Of a stretch of DNA of 64,000 nt, positions 50,129-58,447 are shown piece after piece (within the stretch, counting starts at the first letter, position 1; each line of letters opens with the position of its first letter). This stretch comes from an uncultured bacterium. Lineage in GTDB: Bacteria > Actinomycetota > Coriobacteriia > Coriobacteriales > Coriobacteriaceae. The DNA is taken from the NCBI GenBank assembly GCA_905214105.1, contig CAJMKK010000007.1, positions 54,192 through 118,191 on the forward strand, read 5' to 3'. The translations under genes were made by a program, and so were the position numbers. The notes under the pieces were generated by a model. That model saw only the letters and a program-made list of their open reading frames with translations, ran no database searches and was not told the DNA's origin.

Positions 50129-52126
50129 GTGGCCGAAAAACTCGGCGTCTGCTGCTCGCCAGGGACGGAAGGTGGCGGGATCGATCTTTACGTGCGCTGC
50201 GGCGGGCACGTCATACCATTTGACCGTGTAGCCGGCGCCGTGAGAGCAAAAGACCGAATCGGGCGTGTTGGGCAGATCGGCCTCGGGCTCATAGGCGGCC
50301 GTCACGATGACGCGCTCGGCATCATGGCAAGCCGCATAACCGGCGAACTCCAGGTACAGATGACCGCGCCCGCTCGTGTAGGCAGTCACCTCCAGCGCGT
50401 AATCCTGCACCTCGGATGCCGGCACGCGACCCACAAGCTTCGCTCGGTCTCCCGCCATCGTCGGCGGCTCGTACTCGGCACCCATGCGTGTGGCATCCGA
50501 GAGCGCCCGGCCCACGCACTCCCCCGGCACCTCGAGCTCAAAGTGGTACCACGGCTCCAGCAGCACGGCTGCGCCGGCCTCGCGCGCCTGCATCAAACCC
50601 TGGCGAATCGCGCGGTACGTGGCCTGGCGAAAATCGCCGCCCTCGGTGTGTTTGGCATGCGCGCGGCCGCCCGTGAGCGTAATGCGCACATCGGTGATGG
50701 GCGAGCCGGTCAGCACGCCCAGGTGGTCGCGCTCCATAGCGTTGGTGAGTGCCAAACGCTGCCAGTTAAGATCGAGCTCGTCGGTCGAGGTCACGGTGCC
50801 AAACTGCACGCCCGAACCTGCTGGCAACGGCTCCAGGCGCAGATGCACCTCGGCATAGTGGCGCAGTGGCTCAAAGTGGCCCACACCCTCGACCGGCTGC
50901 GAGATAGTCTCCTTATAGAGAATGCCGCCGGGCTCAAACTCGACCGCAAGGCCAAAACGATCGGCCAGCACGCGCTGCACAACCTCGAGCTGCACGGCGC
51001 CCATCAACTGCAGGTGAATCTGCTCAAGATGCGTATTCCAGCTTACGCCGAGCATGGGATCTTCGTCCGCCAACTCAGTCAATGCTTTGAACACCGTATG
51101 GACGTCGTGTTCGCCCGGCAGCACCGTATAGGTGAGGACTGGCGCAATGACGGGCGCATCGCCCGCGGACTCCGCGCCCAGGGCGTCCCCTGGGCGAACG
51201 TGCGCAAGACCCGTCACGGCGCAAATACCGCCAGCAGCAACTTCTTGGGCAAGCTCACACTTCTCGCCGTTATAGATGCGTACCTGATCGACCTTCTGTT
51301 CCCACGCCTCGGCACCGGAATGCCCGCTGATCATCTGTTTTGCGCGCAGCGTGCCGCCGGTCACTTTAACCCAAGCCAAGCGCTCGCCACGATCCCCGCG
51401 GCTGACACGATAGACGCGCGCGGCAAACTCCGGGAGCCACGCCTGCTCACGCATCAGCGCGCATATACCATCCAGCAGCTCGTCAACGCCTTGGTCCTTG
51501 AGCGCCGAGCCGGCAAAGCAGGGAAAGAGCTTGCGCTCGGCAACCATGCGCGACAGCGTTGCGACAGAAAGCTCACCCGCTTCAAGAAACTCCTCGAGCG
51601 CCGCTTCGTCCAACGCAGCAGCGTCCTCCTGAACGGCGCCGCCCGCCAGCAGTTCGTTGGCATCCAGGCAGCCCTCGGAAAGACGCTGCCTAAGTTGCGC
51701 CAGCAAAACATCGCGGCCGGGATTCTCTAAATCGATTTTGTTGATATAGATGAACGTCGGGATGTCATAGCGCGCAAGCAGGCGCCACAGGGTTTCGGTG
51801 TGTCCCTGCACGCCATCGTTAGCACCCACAACTAAAATCGCGTAGTCGAGCGCGCGCAATGTGCGCTCCGCCTCGGCAGAAAAATCGACATGCCCTGGTG
51901 CATCCACGAGCATGACGTGGGTATCGCCATGGTCGAGCACGGCCTGCGACGAGAAAATCGTGATGCCGCGCTCACGCTCGATCGCGTTGGTGTCCAGGTG
52001 CGAATCGCCATCGTCCACGCGGCCGCGCTTGCGGATGCGGCCCGCGTTGAACAGCATGGCCTCGGCCAGCGTAGTCTTGCCGGCATCGACATGCGCCAAG
52101 ATTCCAACGACCGCTTGCTTCGACAT
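50123..52126 (-). CDS. TetM/EF-G-like translation factor GTPase
   Basis: A 667-aa translational GTPase with the domain order of EF-G/TetM. G1 is AHVDAGKTT, G2 ERERGITI, G3 DAPGH, G4 NKID. The closest plan is the ribosomal protection family (TetM/TetW/Otr), with VDDGDSHLDTNAIERERGIT, though residues in domain IV differ from classical TetM loops as far as can be judged by eye. It may be a chromosomal relative of unknown function and should not be read as proof of tetracycline resistance. GAGGAG precedes the ATG at 52126. Confidence 0.85.
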   Translation of the reverse strand: MSKQAVVGILAHVDAGKTTLAEAMLFNAGRIRKRGRVDDGDSHLDTNAIERERGITIFSSQAVLDHGDTHVMLVDAPGHVDFSAEAERTLRALDYAILVVGANDGVQGHTETLWRLLARYDIPTFIYINKIDLENPGRDVLLAQLRQRLSEGCLDANELLAGGAVQEDAAALDEAALEEFLEAGELSVATLSRMVAERKLFPCFAGSALKDQGVDELLDGICALMREQAWLPEFAARVYRVSRGDRGERLAWVKVTGGTLRAKQMISGHSGAEAWEQKVDQVRIYNGEKCELAQEVAAGGICAVTGLAHVRPGDALGAESAGDAPVIAPVLTYTVLPGEHDVHTVFKALTELADEDPMLGVSWNTHLEQIHLQLMGAVQLEVVQRVLADRFGLAVEFEPGGILYKETISQPVEGVGHFEPLRHYAEVHLRLEPLPAGSGVQFGTVTSTDELDLNWQRLALTNAMERDHLGVLTGSPITDVRITLTGGRAHAKHTEGGDFRQATYRAIRQGLMQAREAGAAVLLEPWYHFELEVPGECVGRALSDATRMGAEYEPPTMAGDRAKLVGRVPASEVQDYALEVTAYTSGRGHLYLEFAGYAACHDAERVIVTAAYEPEADLPNTPDSVFCSHGAGYTVKWYDVPAAAHVKIDPATFRPWRAADAEFFGHM

Positions 52127-52187
52127 GGCTCTCCTCTTATTGCAAGCCCATCGCACGTGGCAACGGGCACCCTCGTTCCACACTGGA

Positions 52188-52196
52188 TGATACAAT
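52188..52196 (+). promoter_or_regulatory. Extended -10 promoter for a candidate ncRNA
   Basis: TGATACAAT matches TGnTATAAT with one change. No -35 is needed for such promoters and none is clear. It points into a gene-free 235-bp region. Confidence 0.4.
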
Positions 52197-52202
52197 TTAC
52201 GG

Positions 52203-52400
52203 GCCGGCGGGCGAAGCGGGCCCTATCCCCCGACCGAGCTCATCGCCCCGCGTTGCCGCGCGGCGATTTTCGTAGGTTCGCGCCTTGCGAAAGCCGGCAC
52301 CTCCCCTTTTGTCCGCCCGGGTTCATCTGGAACGGCAGCGACGCGAGCCCCACAACAACGCGTTTTGCCAAAAAATGGCCCCACCCGGGGCCATTTTCAT
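52203..52400 (+). ncRNA. Candidate structured ncRNA with intrinsic terminator
   Basis: A GC-rich, gene-free stretch of about 200 nt. It runs from an extended -10 promoter to a strong terminator (AAAATGGCCCC, ACCC, GGGGCCATTTT, at 52371-52397). It can form several stems, for example GGCGGGC with GTCCGCC and GCGCCTTGCGAAAGC. I saw no SRP, tmRNA, RNase P or T-box signature. 6S-type RNA is a possibility by length. Flanking genes are both on the minus strand, so the terminator may instead end the acetyltransferase transcript. Confidence 0.35.
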
Positions 52401-52431
52401 TTAGATGGAGTGTTGGTATGCGCCTGGGCGC

Positions 52432-52920
52432 TTATGCCTCGCGCAGCCAGTCGAACGCAACACGCGGCGTGCCGTCCGACACATGGATAATGCCGACACG
52501 CTCGAATCCCGCCTTGATGCTCGCACGCTGCATGGGCAGATTGTCCTGATGCGTGTCGATGCGCAGGTGATCGGCACGCTCTTTGGCAAAGGCGAACATC
52601 GCAGCCGCGATACCGTGCACGGTGCCGTCGGATGCCACACGGTGCAGCACGGCGTACGGAGTGTCGCTGCGCCACCGACCGTCCTCAATTACGTCATAGC
52701 ACTCGTCCGGACCCGGTAAAAAGGCAAACGTCGCTACCACGTGACCGTCAACTTCGCACACATAGCTGCCACCAGCGGCGATATCGGCAGCCAGCTGCTC
52801 GGCCGAAGGCGTGCCCTCGGGCCACTGCGTGGCGTTGCCATGCGCGCGCATAAAGGCGCGGGCCGCGTCATAGATAGCCATGACGGCGGGAATGTCGGTA
52901 TCGAGGGTTTTTCTGATCAT
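52432..52920 (-). CDS. GNAT-family N-acetyltransferase
   Basis: A 162-aa GNAT protein. It starts IRKTLDTDIPAVMAIYDAAR, has VCEVDGHVVATFAFLPGPDE in the central sheet and a short acetyl-CoA loop region (VASDGTVHGIAAAMFAFAKE), and ends with the THQDNLPMQRASIKAGFERVGI segment typical of the family. The substrate is unknown. The ATG at 52920 and a GTG at 52923 are both usable with GAGG upstream. Small and likely monocistronic. Confidence 0.88.
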   Translation of the reverse strand: MIRKTLDTDIPAVMAIYDAARAFMRAHGNATQWPEGTPSAEQLAADIAAGGSYVCEVDGHVVATFAFLPGPDECYDVIEDGRWRSDTPYAVLHRVASDGTVHGIAAAMFAFAKERADHLRIDTHQDNLPMQRASIKAGFERVGIIHVSDGTPRVAFDWLREA

Positions 52921-52997
52921 CACGCGGCGACCTCACGTTTATTGGTATCACTTTGATTGAGCAATGATACCAGCGTTTGAAGAGGGGCGCGAAGCAG

Positions 52998-53294
52998 ATG
53001 GGGAGCAAAAAGCGAGCCGCCTGGTCAAAGGCAAAGAGCGAGTTTTTGGGCGCTGCCACCGGCGGCGATATGAGCGATCTGTTTGCGCGCGAAGACGAGC
53101 GCCGCGACGCACTAGACGCCGAGCGCGATGAAGCCTGGCGCTACAAGTCGTGCGAACGCAAAAACCGTTACGACACGCGCGCCGAGGCCGAGGCAGTTAT
53201 GGCCGACTGCGAAAACCGCGGGCGGCGCGGCCTTGCCTGCTACAAATGCGAATACTGCGGCGGATGGCATCTGACGTCGCACCCCTGGAAATAG
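52998..53294 (+). CDS. Small basic zinc-ribbon-like protein
   Basis: A 98-aa protein. The N-terminus is basic (GSKKRAAWSKAKSEFLG), the middle is charged, and the C-terminus has YKSCERKNRYDTRAEAEAVM then CYKCEYCGGWHLTSHPWK. The CxxC pair plus a further Cys and a His could hold a metal. The pattern of 'KxxYxTxxxA' followed by CxxCGxWHLT resembles small actinobacterial proteins of unknown function. AGAGGGG lies before the ATG. It is convergent with the rsmJ gene. Confidence 0.65.
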   Translation: MGSKKRAAWSKAKSEFLGAATGGDMSDLFAREDERRDALDAERDEAWRYKSCERKNRYDTRAEAEAVMADCENRGRRGLACYKCEYCGGWHLTSHPWK

Positions 53295-53342
53295 ACCCCG
53301 CATCGGCACGGCGCTGGCGAAGCGCCGGCCATCGCACGCAAG

Positions 53343-54047
53343 CTACGGGCGCGGCGGCACCAAAACATCGTAGCGAACGGCCTTGCCCGCAAGCTGATAG
53401 CTCGGCTTAACGCCGGCAAGCAGCGGCCCCTTCACCGGCCGCTTGATAACGACCTTACGCGGGTGCACCGCAAGCGCGGCTTCGACCAGCGTCTCCTCAT
53501 CGGCACACGGCTGTTCCAGATGATGCAAGAGTTGGAACTTCTTTTTCACCGCCGCGCTCTTGGTGCGTCCGGGAAACATGGGGTCCAGATATACCACGTC
53601 AGGAGCGGTGAGCTCGCCCTGCCCGATCAGCTCAGCTACATGGCGAAGGCCGGCGATGCTGTCCTCGCCCGCATGCAAGCGCATTCGTGCCACGGCTGTC
53701 GCAAGCGCCGGATCATCTGTCGCGCAATCCAAGGCATCCTTGAGAAGCGCCGCGATCACGCAATCCTGTTCATACAGATCGACGGTAAAGCCCGCGGCCG
53801 CCAGCAGCAGCGAGTCCTCGCCAAAGCCTGCTGTGGCATCAATCGCCCATGGTTGTTCGATGCCTTTTGTGCGCGCAGCCTTTACCAACAGCTCTTGCTG
53901 CAGACGACCCTGCTTGAGCCGTGGAAGCATGCGGCCAAAATCGGCACGCAACTCCATCGTGCCGTCGGTGAGCGTAAGGCCCTCGGACGTCCGCACGAGC
54001 TCGAGCCCAGCAGCCCGAGCAACAGAAAAGGGATCGACGACGCCCAT
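53343..54047 (-). CDS. rsmJ: 16S rRNA (guanine(1516)-N(2))-methyltransferase RsmJ
   Basis: A 234-aa SAM-dependent methyltransferase of the RsmJ (YhiQ) family. The SAM motif is AIDATAGFGEDSLLLAAAGF, followed by the acidic strand YEQD, and the catalytic DPMFPGRTKSAAVKKKFQLL segment is characteristic. It modifies the small ribosomal RNA. The ATG at 54047 is preceded by AAGGAGTGTCC; two codons earlier a GTG is possible. Single gene. Confidence 0.9.
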   Translation of the reverse strand: MGVVDPFSVARAAGLELVRTSEGLTLTDGTMELRADFGRMLPRLKQGRLQQELLVKAARTKGIEQPWAIDATAGFGEDSLLLAAAGFTVDLYEQDCVIAALLKDALDCATDDPALATAVARMRLHAGEDSIAGLRHVAELIGQGELTAPDVVYLDPMFPGRTKSAAVKKKFQLLHHLEQPCADEETLVEAALAVHPRKVVIKRPVKGPLLAGVKPSYQLAGKAVRYDVLVPPRP

Positions 54048-54077
54048 GGACACTCCTTAGCAAACAAAACGAATACA

Positions 54078-54103
54078 TGGGCGCCATTCATGTCGGCGCC
54101 CAA
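54078..54103 (-). terminator. Hairpin downstream of the 47-aa membrane protein gene
   Basis: TGGGCGCC, 10-base loop, GGCGCCCA on either strand; on the minus strand followed by TGTATTCGTTTTGTTT. Confidence 0.45.
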
Positions 54104-54110
54104 CCGTCCG

Positions 54111-54254
54111 CTATTGTCCCACATGCGACATGGCCCACAGCATCCCAATGCAAAGCACCGCCATCAATCCCGTGCATACGGCAGCGATCACAGAATCACT
54201 CATGCGCCTTCCCAACGACCGCGGCTCGCGCACTTGCCCTGTTCCGTACATCAT
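54111..54254 (-). CDS. 47-aa single-span membrane protein
   Basis: A short frame opening MMYGTGQVREPRSLGRRMSD, then one clear membrane span (VIAAVCTGLMAVLCIGMLWA) and a short SHVGQ tail. TAAGGAGGAGCC lies immediately before the paired ATGs, as strong a site as any in the window. It lies alone between rsmJ and a membrane protein gene on the other strand. Too short for most gene finders. No family recognised. Confidence 0.55.
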   Translation of the reverse strand: MMYGTGQVREPRSLGRRMSDSVIAAVCTGLMAVLCIGMLWAMSHVGQ

Positions 54255-54481
54255 GGCTCCTCCTTAGACCAACTCCTTGTTACGGCCCCATCATCTCAGC
54301 GCCGCACATGAGCTGCCATCGATTTGGCTTACGTCCAGCTTTCCTTTTTGAAAGGTTGGACCGTACAGGCAAGAGACGCTTTCAAACGCATGCATCGCCC
54401 CGTTGAACTACAATGTGCTTCACCATATGTGCAGCACATGGGGTGCGCCAGGTTGACGTACTCGTATCGAAAGGACCAGCC

Positions 54482-54883
54482 ATGAGTTTCACTCGCAAGA
54501 CTCTCAAAATCCTTGCCCTAATTTATTTTGTTCTGGGCATCGCCAGTCTCGTCATTGGAATCGCCGGCATCGCGACCGGCAAATTTGAATCCGTCTACGG
54601 ATCGAACGCCATGCTCGCCGCGGTCGTGCTTGTCGCCAAGGGCGTTATCGACCTTGCCGCAGGTGTTGCGGGCATCAAGGGCGCCAACAAGCCTTCGCAG
54701 GTGGATGGCGCGTTTAAGCTCGGCATCGTTGCCGCAATCGCCACGATTGCGCAGGCTGTGCTCACCCTTCCCGCGCTCGGCGGCAGCGCCGTCAATATTG
54801 GAGCCTTTGTCATCGTGGTCTACGACCTGTTCTTTGTTCAGCAGGCACACGACGTTAAGGCCGAGAACAAGGACCGCCTGTAA
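54482..54883 (+). CDS. Small four-span membrane protein
   Basis: A 133-aa protein with four hydrophobic spans (ALIYFVLGIASLVIGIAGI, AMLAAVVLVAKGVIDLAAG, LGIVAAIATIAQAVLTL and a fourth near residue 105). It is of the kind annotated as conserved hypothetical in Coriobacteriia. The ATG at 54482 follows AAAGGA. The upstream 220 bp (54255-54481) is a gene-free promoter region. It has its own terminator. Function unknown. Confidence 0.75.
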   Translation: MSFTRKTLKILALIYFVLGIASLVIGIAGIATGKFESVYGSNAMLAAVVLVAKGVIDLAAGVAGIKGANKPSQVDGAFKLGIVAAIATIAQAVLTLPALGGSAVNIGAFVIVVYDLFFVQQAHDVKAENKDRL

Positions 54884-54920
54884 GCGCTCACCTCTCACAA
54901 CCTCTGCAACCAAGCAACTA

Positions 54921-54959
54921 AAAAGGGCCGATCGCGCATCTCCGCGGTCGGCCCTTTAC
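54921..54959 (+). terminator. Terminator of the four-span membrane protein gene
   Basis: AAAAGGGCCGA, loop, TCGGCCCTTT. A further imperfect hairpin (CCTGCCAAAA/TTTTGGTAGG, 54976-55011) sits at the stop of the convergent gene. Confidence 0.75.
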
Positions 54960-55008
54960 ATTTGCCCAGATAAAACCTGCCAAAATAAACCTGTCCCTTT
55001 TTGGTAGG

Positions 55009-55821
55009 TTAGTGGCGGTACTCGGCGATGATGAAGTCGATGTCGGTTTGAAGGGTGTCCAGGTTTGCCAGGCGCTCTTTGTCGGCGGGGCGCGTGCGGT
55101 AGTAGTACGGCGTCATCTGGAACACCGCCTCGATGTCGGCCTGGGTCTGGAGCGTAATGTTCGCAGACACCCGCTGCGTTCCGACCAACTCGAGCTCGGT
55201 AGTCTTCGGCAGCTTCTCGTCGTTGAGATATGGCGTGTCGTAGAGCACCTCCTTGAGCCCAAACAGATGACGGGCACCCGGCACCACGGTGTAGAGCGAG
55301 CCCCCGGGCGCCAGCACGCGAGAAAACTCACGCTCGTTAAAGGGAGCAAAGAGCTCGGTCACCATATCAAAGGCGCCATCAGCCACGGGGATATCCTTCA
55401 TGTTGGCCACAAAATAGGTCGCATCGCCGCGCTTGGCGGCCAGGCGCACCATCTCTTTGCCCAAGTCGAACCCGTAAGCGTCCACGCCCGGCACCGCACC
55501 CATGGCGCTGGTGTAGTAGCCCTCGCCGCAGCAAATATCGAGCAAGGTCATGGGGCCGTTCGTAGACGCGGCACGTTCAGACACCCGCTCGCGCACCAGC
55601 TCGACCATCGCATCGCGCAACAGCGCATAGTATCCACGGTTCAGAAAGTCACGACGGCTGCGCGCCTGCGACTTGGGATCGCCCATGGAGTCGCCGCTCT
55701 TGGACGAGCGCAGCAGATACAGATAGCCCTCGCGCGCACGGTCAAACCGGTGTCCACCCGCACATGCAGCACCGCGCTCGTCGTCCACCAACGGCTCATG
55801 GCAAACGGGACACAACAACAT
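55009..55821 (-). CDS. 23S rRNA guanine-N1 methyltransferase, RlmA type
   Basis: A 270-aa methyltransferase. The N-terminal zinc knuckle (CPVCHEPL, then CAGGHRFDRAREGYLYLL) and the DSxxMxxARRxFLxxG-like segment (MGDPKSQARSRRDFLNRGYY) are the RlmA signature. The SAM motif is LLDICCGEGYYT. It methylates a guanine in helix 35 of 23S rRNA (G745 or G748 depending on the subgroup, the latter affecting tylosin binding); the subgroup is not assigned. AAGGAG precedes the ATG at 55821. Confidence 0.88.
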   Translation of the reverse strand: MLLCPVCHEPLVDDERGAACAGGHRFDRAREGYLYLLRSSKSGDSMGDPKSQARSRRDFLNRGYYALLRDAMVELVRERVSERAASTNGPMTLLDICCGEGYYTSAMGAVPGVDAYGFDLGKEMVRLAAKRGDATYFVANMKDIPVADGAFDMVTELFAPFNEREFSRVLAPGGSLYTVVPGARHLFGLKEVLYDTPYLNDEKLPKTTELELVGTQRVSANITLQTQADIEAVFQMTPYYYRTRPADKERLANLDTLQTDIDFIIAEYRH

Positions 55822-56012
55822 GGCAACTCCTTAGCGCGAACAACACAACGCCCACCATTGTCGCACGCCTTCCCCACCTAGTCATAGAAGAGACAAGGAG
55901 TGTCCCCAGCTGCCGACAGAAAAGGAACGTCCCTAAGTGCCGGCTGGCTGCATTAGGAGTATCATCGTCTGCGCAAATAAGCACGAAAGAGCATATTAGA
56001 GATTGAGAGCGT

Positions 56013-57395
56013 ATGGCAGGCACCGCATCTAAGCACATTGACATGACCACCGGCTCGCTATGGCGCAATATTCCCCTGTTCGCCTTCCCCGTGGCCGCCA
56101 CGAGCATCTTGGAGCAGCTGTCGAACCTCATCGCCACGGTCATCATCGGTAACTTCTCGGGCGACCAGGGAACCCTCGCCATGGCGGCGGTCGGCTCCAA
56201 TGTTCCGCTTACCAGTCTTATGCTCAACCTTTTTATTGGCATGTCGCTTGGCTCCAACGTGGTCATCGCCAACGCTATCGGCCGCAACGATCAGAACATG
56301 GTCAAACGCGCCGTCCATACCTCGATTTTAATGGCGCTCGTGGGCTTTGTCGTCATCGCACTGGGCGAGATCTTTGCCGAGCCCATGCTCGCTGCGCTCA
56401 ACGTGCCTGCCGAGACCATGCCGCTCGCCTCGCTCTACCTGCGCGTCTTTTTGCTCAGCATGCCCTCGATCTTGCTCTACAACTTTGAGGCCGCGATCTT
56501 CCGCTCCGTCGGCATCACCCGCATGCCGCTGCAGGCGCTCGCCGTGTCCACCGTCCTCAACATTGGCCTGGACCTCATCTTTGTCCCCGTGCTCCACTGG
56601 GGCGTCACGGGCGTCGCCATCGCCACCGCCATCGCCTACACCGTCAGCGCCGCCACACTCTTTGTCCACCTGCTCAAGACCGACTCCGTCGTCCGCGTCA
56701 CCCCACGCGACTTAGGCTTAGACCCCGTCGCCCTCAAGCGCATCGTCAAGATCGGCCTGCCCGCCGGCATCCAAAGCGCTGTCTTTGCCGTCGCCAACAT
56801 CATCATCCAGTCCGCCATCAACAGCTTGGGCACCGAGGTCATGGCGGCATCAAGCGCCGCCATGAGCTTGGAGTACGTGTGCTACAACCTGCTCAACAGC
56901 TTTAGCCAGGCTTGCACCACCTTTGTGGGACAAAACCACGGCGCTCGCCAGATCGACCGCTGCACCAAGACGCTCAAGGTCTGCCTGATCGAAGGCGGTA
57001 TCGTTGCACTCACCACGATTATCGTTATCGTCGGTCTGGGGCGCGAGATCCTATCGCTCTTTAACAGCGACCCCAACATCGTCTCGATCGGCTACATCCG
57101 CGTGTGTTCGATCTTCCCGGCATACGCCTTTAGCATGTTTTACGAAAACATGTCCGGCTACCTGCGCGGCTTTGGCATCTCGCTCATGCCCGCCCTCATC
57201 ACCATGATCTGCGTCTGCGGCATTCGCTTCTATTGGGTATTCTGCGTGTTCCCGCACTTCCGTACCTTTGCGAACATCATGATGGTCTACCCCATCAGCC
57301 TGGGCACCACGGCATTCTTTATGGTCGTGGCGGTATTGCTCTGCCACCCGGCACGCACCTATCACACCGCCCAAGCCAAAGCGACAGCCCGCTAA
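56013..57395 (+). CDS. MATE-family efflux transporter
   Basis: A 460-aa protein with twelve membrane spans. It opens with SLWRNIPLFAFPVAATSILEQ, then VIIGNFSGDQGTLAMAAVGS, and repeats the half-motif later (LEYVCYNLLNSFSQACTTFVGQNHGARQ). It exports cationic drugs or metabolites using Na+ or H+. Substrate unknown. The start has only GAGAG upstream. Intergenic DNA before it holds an imperfect hairpin (55906-55947). It is convergent with the LysR gene. Confidence 0.92.
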   Translation: MAGTASKHIDMTTGSLWRNIPLFAFPVAATSILEQLSNLIATVIIGNFSGDQGTLAMAAVGSNVPLTSLMLNLFIGMSLGSNVVIANAIGRNDQNMVKRAVHTSILMALVGFVVIALGEIFAEPMLAALNVPAETMPLASLYLRVFLLSMPSILLYNFEAAIFRSVGITRMPLQALAVSTVLNIGLDLIFVPVLHWGVTGVAIATAIAYTVSAATLFVHLLKTDSVVRVTPRDLGLDPVALKRIVKIGLPAGIQSAVFAVANIIIQSAINSLGTEVMAASSAAMSLEYVCYNLLNSFSQACTTFVGQNHGARQIDRCTKTLKVCLIEGGIVALTTIIVIVGLGREILSLFNSDPNIVSIGYIRVCSIFPAYAFSMFYENMSGYLRGFGISLMPALITMICVCGIRFYWVFCVFPHFRTFANIMMVYPISLGTTAFFMVVAVLLCHPARTYHTAQAKATAR

Positions 57396-57422
57396 ACACC
57401 GCACTCAACGTCACGCCAGTCA

Positions 57423-58289
57423 TTAATTGACAATATGCGAGCTCATGTAGTCGATAAAGCGCCTCGTGGCGATCGGCATGGTATCCCAGCTGCGCCAGGC
57501 TGCCACGACGTCGCGTGAGGGAGCGTGCACGATGGGACGCACGCAAATATCAGCCTGCATGCCCTCGACCGTACGCCGGTAGAGCATGCTCACGCCGAGG
57601 CCCTCCTCCACCATCGCCATAATGGTGTAGTCGTCGGTAACCTCACTTGTCACGTGCGGGGACAGCCCGTGCGCCGCGAATGCATCGAGCACCAGGCTCT
57701 GCTCGCCCTCATCCAGCAGCACAAACGGTTCGGACGCGAGGTCGGCGAGCGTCACCTTTTCCTTTGCCGCCAGCGGATGGGCGGCTGGCAACAGCGCCAC
57801 CAGCTCGTCATGATAGGCCACGCGCTTCTGAAGCCCTGTGGTAAATCCACGCGCCGTAAAGCAAAAGTCAACCACACCATCGTGCACCCACTGGGCGTTG
57901 CGCGTGTAATCGCCCTGCTTGAGGGTAAAGCGCACGCCCGGATGCAGGGCCCCAAAGTCGCGGATCACGCGCGGCAACACAGTACGACTCACGTTGGTAA
58001 ACGTCGCAATGCGAATGTCGGTCGACGAAAGCCCCAGCAACTCCTGGCGCTTGCCCTCGAGCTCGGCCTCGGCCGTAACGATCTGGCGCAGATACGGCAG
58101 ATACTGTTTGCCGTCGCGCGTAAGCGAGACGCCCTGCTTGCCACGCTCGATAATCGTGGTGCCCAGCTCGCGCTCGAGCGCCTTGACGGCCTGGCTCACC
58201 GCGCTTTGCGTATAGCCCAGCTCGTCGGCGGCACGTTTCAGGCTGCCGCAATCGACCACCATACATACAATCTGATACCGCGATGCCAT
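57423..58289 (-). CDS. LysR-family regulator (divergent from EamA transporter 2)
   Basis: A 288-aa LysR protein. The helix-turn-helix is residues 5-65 (CGSLKRAADELGYTQSAVSQAVKALE). The effector domain has DIRIATFTNVSRTVLPRVIRDF and MVEEGLGVSMLYRRTVEGM. TGGAGG precedes the ATG at 58289. It is divergent from an EamA permease and likely controls it. It shares order, length and key segments with the LysR at 17575, suggesting paralogous modules. Confidence 0.92.
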   Translation of the reverse strand: MASRYQIVCMVVDCGSLKRAADELGYTQSAVSQAVKALERELGTTIIERGKQGVSLTRDGKQYLPYLRQIVTAEAELEGKRQELLGLSSTDIRIATFTNVSRTVLPRVIRDFGALHPGVRFTLKQGDYTRNAQWVHDGVVDFCFTARGFTTGLQKRVAYHDELVALLPAAHPLAAKEKVTLADLASEPFVLLDEGEQSLVLDAFAAHGLSPHVTSEVTDDYTIMAMVEEGLGVSMLYRRTVEGMQADICVRPIVHAPSRDVVAAWRSWDTMPIATRRFIDYMSSHIVN

Positions 58290-58348
58290 CGTGCCTCCAC
58301 ATCGATGTAGCCGTAAAACGTTTTGCCAGGGCTTTTTCTTCCAACATT

Positions 58349-58367
58349 AGTATTTCTTAATCATACT
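58349..58367. promoter_or_regulatory. LysR-type box before EamA transporter 2
   Basis: AGTAT, 9 bases, ATACT: symmetric T-N11-A type site in the LysR/EamA intergenic region. Confidence 0.45.
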
Positions 58368-58447
58368 GAAGATACATTCGCTTTACTACATCCATATCTG
58401 GGAGCAGAATCCTTTTTGCGAAACCGTTCTGTAACAAAAGGAGTCCC

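Noticed and set aside
50123..52126. Calling the TetM-like gene a tetracycline resistance determinant
   Set aside because: The fold is shared with native factors; identity to known tet classes cannot be measured here.
52203..52370. SRP RNA, tmRNA, RNase P RNA or T-box in the 52.2-kb gap
   Set aside because: None of the diagnostic motifs is present on either strand; only a generic structured RNA remains possible.
55906..55947. Hairpin before the MATE gene as a fourth GTGACAAAGGGAC copy
   Set aside because: Only CCAGC/GCTGG and scattered bases pair, and the sequence does not match the other three copies.
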